A DNA stretch of 64,000 nt from Pegea sp. RAD2-039 (Eukaryota > Chordata > Thaliacea > Salpida > Salpidae): positions 1 through 64,000 of the forward strand of contig JAQGEQ010000258.1 of the NCBI GenBank assembly GCA_034620365.1. Reading direction: 5' to 3'. Positions 21,961-32,716 of this stretch are shown in pieces. A program made the translations under genes and the position numbers. Within the stretch, counting starts at the first letter, position 1; every line of letters starts with the position of its first letter. A model generated the notes under the pieces. It was not told the DNA's origin, searched no databases, and saw nothing but the letters and a program-made list of their open reading frames with translations.

Positions 21961-21990
21961 GTTGTTGCATCATCAGTGAATGATCACAAC
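21961..21990 (+). promoter_or_regulatory. Iron-responsive element (IRE) in ferritin 5' UTR
   Basis: Thirty bases fold exactly to the ferritin-type IRE. The lower stem is GTTGT with ACAAC (21961-21965 and 21986-21990, 5 bp). The internal loop is TGC opposite C (21966-21968 and 21985). The upper stem is ATCAT with ATGAT (21969-21973 and 21980-21984, 5 bp). The loop is CAGTGA (21974-21979). Both stems are perfectly paired, and the CAGTGN loop and bulged C are the residues bound by IRP1/IRP2. It lies 53 bases before the ferritin ATG, and by the TATA position within about 10 bases of the cap. The expected effect is translational repression when iron is low. Confidence 0.95.
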
Positions 21991-22043
21991 TTTTTAATTC
22001 TCAATTTTTCCTTAGTTAATTTTTAATTTTTTGAAATCTGAAG

Positions 22044-22969
22044 ATGGGTTGTTCAGACGTTGAAAGTAGTGACGAGGTGAATACTTTTATCAATTTTCTT
22101 TTATTTAAAAAGAATGATAAATAATTTATTAAGTTTAAATAGTTTGCAGTTTTTTAGAACACCTATGCTCTATTTTTTAGCGATTTTATTATGATTTTAA
22201 ATGAATTATTTATCTGATTAAGTTTTTTTAAAAATTTAAAAACTAAAAGCGTTATTTTTTGGTGTTTAAAATTAAGGATACTGAGAAATCCACTCAAAAG
22301 TGGCCTATGAAATGCCAAAAACAAATGAACCTGCAAATTAAGGAAGAACTTACAGCCAACTACACTTACCTTTCGTTTGTAAGTTTAACAAATCGAATTC
22401 TTTTTTGAAAAAAAAATCATATTTTTCATTTTAAGGCGCAATACTTTGAACGTCAAGATGTGGCTTTGTTGAATATTGCAAAGTTTTTTTATGAATCAGC
22501 AGATGAAGAAAAGGAACATGCTCAAAAGTTCATCAAGTATCAGAACAAGCGGGGTGGCACAGTCAAGTTTTATCCACTCGAGGTAAATCAGCAACAAATA
22601 GAGAAGTTTTATTAATTTCTTCAACTCTATCAGATTAATGATATTCCTAAAAATTTTGGAGTTTACCATGCATTTAAAAAAGCTCTGGCTCTTGAAAAAC
22701 ATGTTTATGAGATGTTGTTGAAGATGCATGACACCGCCCCAAACGATCCAGAGGTTTGTGTCTTCTTCTGCATCTTCTTTTTAATCAACTTGTTTATGTT
22801 TTAGTTGCAAGATTTTATTGCATCTGATTTTCTTCATGAGCAAGTTGAATCAATCAACCAACTGAAGTCTTATATCACTGATATTGAAAGAGTCACAACT
22901 ATACAAAATGGTACACGAGTTGAAGGACTTGGGATTTATCTATTTGATAAAAATTTTGGAGACAAATGA
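22044..22969 (+). CDS. Ferritin, heavy-chain-like cytosolic subunit
   Basis: Iron-storage cage subunit with ferroxidase activity, 188 residues. Five exons: 22044-22076, 22277-22378, 22436-22582, 22634-22753, 22805-22969. Every intron is phase 0; the last three are only 51-57 bp. The ferroxidase centre is complete: E35 and Y42 in [10 protein letters not shown]69/E70/H73 in [10 protein letters not shown]115 in LALEKHV, and the Gln of FLHEQV. The chain ends in the usual fifth-helix block [14 protein letters not shown]. No signal peptide is present, so the protein should be cytosolic, in contrast to secreted arthropod ferritins. The N-terminus is an 11-residue acidic extension on its own exon. 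The upstream IRE independently confirms the gene and predicts IRP control by iron. Confidence 0.97.
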
Positions 22970-22970
22970 A

Positions 22971-23014
22971 AATAAATATTGATCTTTTCACATACAATGT
23001 ACATAATTAATAAA
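22971..23014 (+). terminator. Ferritin poly(A) signals
   Basis: AATAAA occurs at 22971-22976, immediately after the stop codon, and again at 23009-23014. Either gives a very short 3' UTR of some 20-70 bases. The second has the more usual distance. Confidence 0.6.
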
Positions 23015-25020
23015 AAGATATTTGATATTTGTAAATTTAAGAACTTCAAAATATTTCAAGCAAGTCAGATTTTACAGCTTATTTTCACTCCCATAACGTC
23101 ATCATCTAATTATCAAAATGATAAGTTGTAAAAATAATGATGAAAATAACCTTTAGTATTTAACGACTTTTTGAATAATTACTTTTAAAGTACAGTTTTT
23201 CAAAATCATGTTTTGGCTGTCATGAAGTTTTTTAAATAACTTTTTTTCAAGTTTGCAAAATGCTGAAAAAATTTTAACCTCATGATGACGTCAGCATTAA
23301 TCGATAAAATCAGTGAAGCGTAACAAAATAAATTTCTCAAGTAAATGCTCAATAAGGAAAACTATAGAAATAAGAACAAAAATAGTTTTAAAGGCTGCGA
23401 TCTATTGTTATTCATTTCAATTAAATCTGAATAATTTTTAGTGCCTGATAAACTTTGTTTTTACGATTTTTTAATTGTAGATATTTTCCAATATGCTTTT
23501 CTCGATTTGTTTCAATAGTCAAATGTTTTCAAAGTTTGTTTTTTTAGATATTACACAACAACCTCATCATGCGAGCTTACCGTTTAAAAGTAACATTTAC
23601 TCAACATATTTTATTACAAATTATGACCTAAAAAACTGAGTAGTTTGCTAGAACTATTTCTTTATTTAATTTTAATGTTTTAGTTGAAATTTGACGATCA
23701 AAAATTTGTGTTTACTTTTAGTTAAAAAATGATTAAATTATTTCAAGAAATGTATAAATGTCTAAATGACCTTTCCTATTTAAACTTTTTGTTAAATTTT
23801 TAAAGCTTATATTCCAGTTTTAAAACCAATTTTTTTCTAAACCAGTGGAATACAACATAGCTGTATCAACCTCATCTCACTAATTATTTTAGACGGTTGA
23901 GTCCTTTGTTGTTGATTACCTTTGTTATTAATCGCCTTTTACAATCGAATAAAGCTGTTTTAACGAGTTATTGCCATTACATAACTATCATTAAATAGTA
24001 TCTATGCATGAGTCAGAGATCACATCATGACCGACAAGCGCATATATCTTCTGATAAAGGATTGGATTTCCAAAACTTTCATTCTAACTTTTACTTTGAT
24101 TTTGGTTTCAAAACTTCAGATTGAAAATTATATCACTAAACTTTAAAACAAGCAAAGCTTAAGGATGTTTATTTCAAAGATCGTTACTTCAAGATTTCTA
24201 GAGTTTTCAAATAAAAAGATAACTAAATAGAGTTAACAACTCACTCTGTTAAACTACACTTATTCACTTTAAGGGCACGATAAAAAGAAGATTAGTAAAA
24301 ACGAAGCATCAACTTAGACGTCAAAATTTTTAAAGCAAATTTATCAGATCTTTTTTTTAACTCAATTAATAAAGTTAATTAAAATTGATTTGGAAAGCTT
24401 AGATGTCATCATAATAATGTTTTATTTCTCTCTGCTTCAAACGGCAATAAATTCCTTTTATACATTTTAAGTGATTCAGAGTTGACTAAATTACAAGTGG
24501 CTGAAATCGATTTACATTAGTATCTTTTTTACTTAGTATCAAAACTACTTAATCAAAGTTGTTACAGATAGAAAATGTTATTTGAAAAGTTTTACCAACA
24601 GCCAATAACTTTACTTATTTAAAATATTAGTTAATTTCTTAACTATCTTTTTTGTAGAAAGTATACTAAGATTAAACGCCACAGAACCTTTCGGTTGTAT
24701 GTCAAAATGTTCAACTAACGTTTCAATTTCCACGGATTATAAAAATGTTCTTTTTAACAGCCTGAATTCGTATCATATAATACACTGACCTTATTACTGC
24801 TGATTCTAATTTCATAACACAGTCTTTAAAGGTTTTAATCTTGGAAAAATATACTTGTGACAATTAGTTCACATAAATACTATGTGTTCACTTGATAAAT
24901 ATATTACTAGATAAAACATATTTTTATTCTGCCGATTTTAAAACTAGTATAATAAAGTTTGTGTACTTATTTATTTAATTAATAATCATTATATTATTTT
25001 ATTTTTATTATTATTACGAT
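23015..25020. other. Intergenic between ferritin and TLCD4-like gene
   Basis: AT-rich. It holds a second palindromic TGACGTCA (23286-23293), about 320 bp after the ferritin stop, and a TGAGTCA at 24009-24015. No coding potential was recognised. Confidence 0.4.
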
Positions 25021-25027
25021 ACTTTAC

Positions 25028-25075
25028 TCGTGCGTGACGGTGAAATGGTCATACTGTTTTATCACGTGACTTGTG
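25028..25075 (+). promoter_or_regulatory. Candidate TLCD4 promoter with E-box/M-box
   Basis: A GC-richer island in AT-rich DNA contains GTGCGTGACGG and a palindromic TCACGTGA (25062-25069), the site bound by MITF/TFE/USF-type bHLH-ZIP factors. It lies about 950 bp before the first TLCD4 coding exon, which itself follows a strong acceptor (TTTTTTTCAG, ending 26013). A 5' UTR exon here is therefore plausible, though not demonstrated. Confidence 0.35.
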
Positions 25076-26022
25076 TTCAAACTACAAAAATGAAAATTAC
25101 TTTTTAATATCATGATAGCATTTACATTAATTTCTTTTTGTAATTACTAAAATTCTATTTAAAATTATAATATTTAATTTGATTATTATCAAAATTATGG
25201 AAAAATTATTTTTTAAACGAAATTGAAATTAACTGTTTGAATATGTTTTCATTTATTTAATTTGATATATGCAACAATTTTATTTAAATCATGTGATTTT
25301 GTTTACCTTATTTTTAATCAATATATTACTCAATAAATCTTAGATGGGCTCCCAACTAATATTTGATCACATTATATTGTTTTATGATTAGAAACAAATT
25401 GAATTTTAGGTAAAATTTGATTGATTGATTGAATTTGAATCTCTCATTTAAAAGTCTGTTTGCCACTTGATTCAGCATTTATTTTTATGGTTATGAAAAT
25501 TATATTTTTTTAAATTTCTTATGATTTTATGTAATTATCATAACTTTTGATGATTTTATATTTATAGCCATAATATTATAAAAATGATCTTAGAAAATAT
25601 CTCATATAAAACATGGTATAATACATGTAACTTGTTTTTTGTAGTAAATTTTTGGTAAATTTTATCATATTTTGAATTAAATTTTCTTGAATTAAGAAAC
25701 TGTTATTTACTTATTTATTTATTAATTTATTAACAATTTGTTTTTATTTTTAGTCTTAAGGCATCTTGTAAATAAGCAGTAAGCATAATCAGATTCTCTT
25801 TTTAATAAAATTTCATCAATAAATTTGTGCAACTGTTGAAAGTAAGCAACTCTATAATTTTTTATAAAATATTTCAAATTCTGTAATATTTTTCATTTTT
25901 GAATTTTATTGTTATTTTTGTCAGATATCAAACATTTCAATAAACCATTATTATTAACATATAAATGAATTATATTTAGTAATCATGCTAAATTATTTTA
26001 TTATTTTTTTCAGATATTATCT

Positions 26023-28079
26023 ATGATGCATGTAATCACTAATCCAGACTTTATTTTTAACTGTTGGGTTGGGCTTTTAAGTTTTTTATTTTTCTACCTG
26101 GTTGCAACTCCTTTGGTACAATACTTATCTACAAGTTTTAAAACTTATAGTCATCTGAACAAATTAAATCAAATGCAATGGTGTAGTAGGTATTCAATTC
26201 TATATTTGCTATTTAGGCCAATAGCTTCTAGAAGGAAGCTCTAAAACCTTTTATATTTTGTTGTATTTTGCTTGCTGTTTGATAACACTTATGCAGCATA
26301 CTCAACATGACTGTTTTCAACAGAAGCAGGCCATTATTAATATATCATTTTTTAAAATCCTTCTATAAATTATGATCGAAGTTATGCCTTGTTTAAATAT
26401 TTGTAATGTTTTGAAGCAAATGTGAAGTTATATATAAAATTAAACTACTTATCTGAAAACTGTAATCATATTCCATACATTTCATTGTTTGGGTAATAAA
26501 AATATTTTATTTCTCTTAATATGAATTTATGATTGTTTTAATATTTTTCAGTATAATTTGAATTTTTGTTTAAATAACGCTTTAACATTTTAATTCTTTT
26601 TTTTCATCTGTTAATTCATCAAAACTTAACTTCCTGATATTCTATTGTTAAACCATAATTATGTATTAAAGTATTTAATAATGAAGTTATTTACTAATGT
26701 AATATTTGTTATGTAACTTTTTTATATAATTTTAAAAATGAAACGTTTTTAGAGGAGTTTCTACTTTACATGCTACAATAACTACAATAATATGCTCATA
26801 TGCCGTGTTCTCTGATGTTGAGGGTTATAAAGATCCATTTTGGTAAGACTAAAATGCTAAGAATTAATTATTACCCAAAATATTTCTACTTAAGCTAAAA
26901 GATATTTATTTTTTAAGTATTTTTGAAGTATTGATTTTGTTATTCATTAATTGTTAAATTAAACTGAGACTTATATAAACATGATTTCATTTTACAGGGG
27001 TAAATCTTTGCTAGGGGAGTTTGCTTCTTCGTTTACCTTTGGATACATGTTGGCTGGTTTGTACTTATATAAGATTTCATCTATTCAAGTTTATAAAATT
27101 GTAATTGAAGATCTTTATTTTAATTGTTTAATATCATGGCAGCTTTTTTCTTTACATTCAAACCAAATTATTGAAGTAAACTAATTGAACAGAAATATCA
27201 ACAAATCTTTCTACAGATTTCTTCTACCTTGTATTTGAGCTTTCACCTGCTACCAGTGATGCTTATTATGCATCTATACTTCATCATTTCATGTTTATTG
27301 TCTGCGAACCTTTCTTGTTGGTATGCACTTTTCTTACTCTAGCAATTGAATTTTTCGAACAGCTTAACAACTATAAAAAATTGAGTTTCTGCTATCAATG
27401 TCAATATTAAGCTTGATGATATATTTGTGAGAAAGTTGACTTATGTTTTAGATGAGTGGAGCGATGACACATTTAGCTGTTGTCAGATTGCTAGCTGAGA
27501 TGTCAACACCTTTTGTTAACTTCAGGTTTCAATTGTTAAAACTTCTTATTGAATATTTTTCATCTGTTTTATTTTAACTAATAAATTTCGCGCTTTATTA
27601 TTTCAATTTCTAATCAACTTTTATCTATTTATCATTCAAATTCTAACAGATGGAATCTTGCTGTAAGCTCTATGAAGAAATCCAAGTGGTACTTTTACAA
27701 CGGAATTACTTTATTGTTGACATTTTTCATAAGCAGAATAGCGATGTTACCTTATTGCTACCAACTAATGTTATTTACTGATGACAACGAAGGTTTTGAA
27801 AAGTGAATCATTTTACAAGTTTTGTGAATTAAAAAAAAAATCTTGATTTTATTTCATACAACTTTCTAAGTAAACATCAGTTTCTGTGAACCTGGTTCTC
27901 TAGCCAACTCTCTCAACAAAAATCAAATTACATTTTCTGCTTTTTACAGACTTGGAAATTTAAAGTTGATTTTTATTGGACCTATTATTGTCGACTTGTT
28001 AAATATATTTTGGTTTTATCGGATTGCAAAAGGAGCATTCAAACACTTTTGGCCCTCTGCTATATCAGAAGCAAACTAG
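26023..28079 (+). CDS. TLC domain-containing protein 4 (TMEM56-like)
   Basis: Multi-pass TLC-domain membrane protein of 258 residues (human TLCD4 is about 263). Exons: 26023-26189, 26753-26842, 26998-27056, 27217-27320, 27452-27525, 27650-27802, 27950-28079; all junctions are GT-AG and keep the frame. The first exon has a hydrophobic segment and MQWCSR; exon 2 gives GVSTLHATITT and the acidic SDVEGYKDPFW loop. Exons 3-4 encode GYMLAD, a further membrane segment, and the ILHH histidine pair typical of TLC domains. Three more hydrophobic segments follow, and the C-terminus is basic then polar. TLC-domain proteins act in membrane lipid handling (ceramide synthases, TRAM, CLN8); the exact activity of TLCD4 is not established. 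Two adjacent ATGs open the frame, and I used the first. AATAAA at 28114-28119 is a good poly(A) signal. Confidence 0.92.
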
Positions 28080-30777
28080 TTTACAACAATCTCTTACCGA
28101 TTTTATAAAATGCAATAAACCTCTTAGCATTGAATGATTGTACTTTATCAAAACGTTTTGTTTCAGTTTTGTACATTTCTTTCATTTGTCATCTACTTGT
28201 TTTCTGTGTTTTCTGTAGTGTAAGCTTCACAATTCACTCAAATTTTACCCGAAATTTACAAGTAAATTCACTTTTGTGCTTTGTACTCGGGTACTAGTTT
28301 ACAAACTGCTTAAATGAATTGGGAATTCAATTGTCAACTTTCAATGAACATCAAATACCATCGATTAGAAAACTTGTGAGTTTTTGAAATACTTTTTATT
28401 TAATGTTTACTTTTTCATTTCTTTCATATGTTTTGTCAGATAATCAAATATTTTATGATAAAACAAGTGTTTTTTGTGTAATTCTTTACAAGATTGTCAC
28501 TGCTTTAATTTGTAAGAATACTCGTGAATTGAAGAATTCTCAAATGGAATTGTATTGGTCTTAACAAAAGAAATTTGCTTGAAATCAACAAAAAGTCATT
28601 TTTTTTTGTAATTGAGCTTTTAGAAAACGTTTACATGAAACAAAGTGTTCTGAGCCAGAACTACGTGATGCTATTATTACACTTTTACTTAAAATTTGCA
28701 TTCAAAAGCTCAAGATTGTTTTAGTCCTTAAATAGATTATCAATCTGTATTAATCAATACATTTTTGGAGATAGAAATTAAAAATCGTTTTGACAATTGG
28801 CCAGAATTAGAAAGCTGTTTGAACAGTTAACTGTTTTATCAATAGAATATCAAAATAAGCTGCATTTTAACTGATATTTTTTCGAAATTAACCCTAAAAG
28901 TTACCTTCAAATAACCAAAAAATTAATTTTCCATGAACACCTTGGTATCTCTAATTTCGATCATTTTAATTGTATCAAATCGTTTTTGGTCTTTTGATGT
29001 TATTTTACAAAAACTATTTCTTTTTGCTTTTACAAAAGTTATTGATTTCAAATGAGTCGAGTTGATAAAATCTTACTTAAAGTAGCTTCTGATCTCATTA
29101 GAATATTGAACTATACTCTAAAGAAGAAGAAACAAACTTTGCTATTAAAAAGATGCTTTTTATGTAATGGCCAGCCCTTAGTTCACAAAAAGTTGTTTGC
29201 TTGAAGAATTTTTTTAATTTACAAGACTATTTTCAGAAGGCTATGATTAAAGTACGAATTTCTGCTCATTTGCAAACTGTAGTTCAGTTTAACTTACCAG
29301 TCTTCTACAAGAGATACTAGTTTGACCTCTCTGCATTTGATTAGTGAGTAATTGGTCCAAAACAAAATGATATCGAATTCACATTTCTCTAACTTATTTT
29401 ATTGACAGCAGTTAGTGTTTGGAGATGTAGATGTTTTAATGTCAGTTGATTTAAACAAGTATTTGAGATTGGTTAAATTATCTACTTTATATGTCTTCAA
29501 AGTTAGCGTAAATTACTTTTACTATTTTCTCGAAGCTTTTAAAGTTTTATTCTTAATAATTATTAAATAATTCCTGTTTGAAGGGTCAACTATTTCTTAA
29601 TAAAGAGTATAACGAATAGGTCCTTAACCGACGCATAGCTTTCATAGATAAATTTCATTAATCTCTCTAGTAAGTATTAAAGCGGATCAATTTTATGAAA
29701 AGTTTTTTTCATTAGATTACAAACTTATTAAAATGTTATTTAATCGATTTTTTATATTAATTTGTATTATTTTTAACCTCAATCACAGATTAATAAATAA
29801 ATTACGAGGATTCCTATTATTTTTTCGTATGTTTGGAATACTTTCTGTAGTGTTCTTGTCTCCTTCTCATCTTAGATAGAATTTGTTTCTTTACGTCAAT
29901 TTAAATGTAGCTAAAAAATTTATTTAAATTGAAACATTTTCTTCTTCTAAATGTGGAGTATTTTGAATAAATTTTTAATCTACTTTAAGTATTGCAGAAA
30001 ATAGATTTTAGGATTGACCTTTTTTGTTAAATTTCAAATCTTTATTTTAACCATTAATTCAAAGTAACTATAAATATAAAGCATACAAGATTCTTCAAAC
30101 AATTTTTCAGTGAATTTCATCTAACATTTTAGTCTTAATAAACCGATTGTTGATAACAAGTAGTTCAATTTTGCTTCTAAATATTAGTGCAACGACTTAA
30201 AAAAATGTTGAATCTTTCAGTAAATTGAACTTTCATGATTAGCTTTTATAAACTCGTGGAAACTGTAAGAATAAAAATATTTATATATAAAGAAATAGAT
30301 TTGCAAAAATGTTTTTATGTTAAGTTTGTTGATGGTTAATCATTTGTTTGAAATATATCAGTATCAACCTATTGTAATCAAAAGTTAATTATTAAGTTGT
30401 AGTTACAACATTTGTCATGAGTTTTATTTTCAGCAGATAGAAAAAATTAAAAGACTTAATATTTTATCGTTTAGTGTTTTCAATCTAATTGTTCAGTCAA
30501 TTTTGACAAATATCGCATTTTTACTAATAGAGATAATTTATCAGAATATAAAGAGTTAGGTCGAGACTTAGGAAGCCAAAAGTTTAGAATAATAACTGAG
30601 CTGTTAAAATTATCAAAGTTCTATGGATAGGTATTACGATGCTACAGTCGATACACATCTTATAGCAAATCTTTAAAGAAATATATTAAATATTAATATA
30701 ATTAAATTAATTAAAATTAATTTGCCTGTTTAATATGTTTTCAAGCACTCATCATTTTGCTATTATCTAATATTGAA
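28080..30777. other. Intergenic, AT-rich
   Basis: TLCD4 3' UTR (short, signal at 28114) followed by about 2.6 kb of AT-rich sequence. I see no exon-like stretches, repeats or RNA genes. No TATA box stands out just before the folate-receptor-like ATG. Confidence 0.45.
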
Positions 30778-32716
30778 ATGAAGATTTTACTTTTATTCGC
30801 TTTTTATCTAATTTTAAAAGTGGTTTTAGTATCAGCTGAAAACGGCTGCAATTTATGTCTTGACTCAGATCATCACAAGGAAGAACCGGGTCCAGAGGCT
30901 GATCTTTTTGGTATAGTAAGTAAACGCTATTCGTAAGCTATAACTTTGAAAGTAATAAATAATTTTTTGAATAACAAATTATTTGTAAAAATATTTTTTA
31001 TGAGTTTTATGATATAAGTCACAGTATAAAAAGAGATAATTTATAAATTTAGAGTTGTTAGAACTTAAAAAAAATTGTCGGGTGCAACTTTTCTTTAAAT
31101 AAAACTGAAACATAAATTCTTTTGAAGCAATCTCGATTTTATATCAATATCTAAAATAATTTTGAATTACTACTGACTATTTTCAGTGGATAAGTTTTAG
31201 TTAATTTTAGTGTTCACCATGGAAACAACGTTCATGTTGTACGAGTAATACTTCAATAGAAACTCATGAACAAAGTGGAAATAATAGTTACAATTTTGTG
31301 TTCAATCACTGTTCGTCAAAAAAAAATTTAAGTGAAAAATGTCTTGCTCATTTTGTAGAAGATAATTGTTTCTACGAATGTTCACCAAATATCGGTCCGT
31401 GGATAGTTAATGTAAGTTATGAAGCAGTAAGCTAAAATTTATAGACTACTTGTTGTTTATTTTAGAATTAAATGATAAATTTATTTGTAGATTAAAGATA
31501 TGAAAAACTGAATGTTTAACTATCTTTGTAGTATCAAAAATAAATTGATTCGAGTATTTTGAAATGTTTAAGGTTGCAATTTTAAAACTTATTGAGTAGT
31601 CTTATAAGAACAGACTAATTTTTGTGACTAATCCAGTTATTGATAAAATAGAAAAGAATTCTTTATTTTATTGATATCAAATAAAGTGAATACAAAAGAT
31701 ATACGACATGAAAAACTAGATAATCAAATTTGTGGCACAATAAAAAAACTATCTTGTTGTATCCTAAAGCTTGTTTCTTCTAGATATGTTTATTAAGTAG
31801 CTATAGATATGAAAAGTAAACTTTCATTAAACTCTTTTGCAAAATGAAGTTTTTTAATAGGAGGGAAACTCATATCGAAGTCAACGATACAAAAACGTGC
31901 CACTTTGTGCTAAAACTTGTATGGAGTGGTATGAAGACTGTAAAGATGACTACACTTGTAAAGAAAACTGGTCAACTGGCTGGAATTTTTCATCAGGTTA
32001 ATTTACAAATTAAGCAACCAATTATATTTGATCATTTTAAAAAGCGAAATATTGATGTAATTATTTTGTTGGATGTTTTTTATTAAGCTCGGTTTAGCTT
32101 ATATACTTTTGATCAATTGTAAGCATCTTGTACAGGCTACAACACTTGCCCAGGAGGTGAAGAGACATGTATAGAGTTTTCAAAAATGTTTAAAAGTCCT
32201 AAGGACTTATGTGAAAAGATTTATCCTGATGATTTCAAAGTAGTTGAAAATGATGAGCCTTGTATGCAGATATGGTTTGAAGAAGGACCAAATCCAAATG
32301 ATGAAGTAAGATTAAGAATCATCGGATAGATGATTTTTGATGATCTTTTTTTATTTGACAAAAAATCTTCCACAAACCTACTTCTCATCAGTGCAACTTG
32401 CTACATTTTAACCTGTGAGCAATTTTAACATAAAATTGAAGAACAAATCTTCTTTGCCCACCCCGGTGTCTAGTTAAATGAATGCAAAGTGTTGTAACAG
32501 GCATCTATATCAGTAAATATCGTTAAATATCATGACTATCATCTGACTTAAAACTTTCAAAGTTTTAAAATGTTAAAATCAAATTTTGTGTTAAAGGTTG
32601 CAGCTTATTATGAAAAACAGTTGGGTTGTGGTGGAAACGGGGCCGTTTCATTCTACGAATCAACGTTCATTTCTATAAAATTATTGGTTATCTTTATTTG
32701 CTGGCTAGTTCAGTAA
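30778..32716 (+). CDS. Folate receptor family protein, GPI-anchored
   Basis: 254 residues from five exons: 30778-30915, 31211-31411, 31861-31996, 32136-32305, 32597-32716. A signal peptide (about residues 1-20, ending LVSA) precedes the cysteine-rich domain. Family signatures are strong: HHKEEPGPE, CSPWKQRSCC, CFYECSPNIGPWIVN, KNVPLCAKTCMEWYEDC, CKENWSTGWNFSSG, CMQIWFEEGPNPNDE. The spacing of cysteines follows human FOLR1. The last exon ends in a hydrophobic stretch (KLLVIFICWLVQ) after small residues, as for a GPI-anchor signal. Family members bind folate or riboflavin, or act as gamete receptors (JUNO). By alignment from memory, the two arginines of the SWRKER pocket are kept (SYRSQR), but the pocket Asp of the HKD segment and the HK of WHKGW are not. 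Ligand is therefore uncertain. DNAJC25 lies downstream in convergent orientation. Confidence 0.93.

Noticed and set aside
22496-22729. Minus-strand frame within ferritin
   Set aside because: It is a shadow of ferritin exons 3-4 and the intron between them, whose splicing, ferroxidase residues and IRE are clear on the plus strand.
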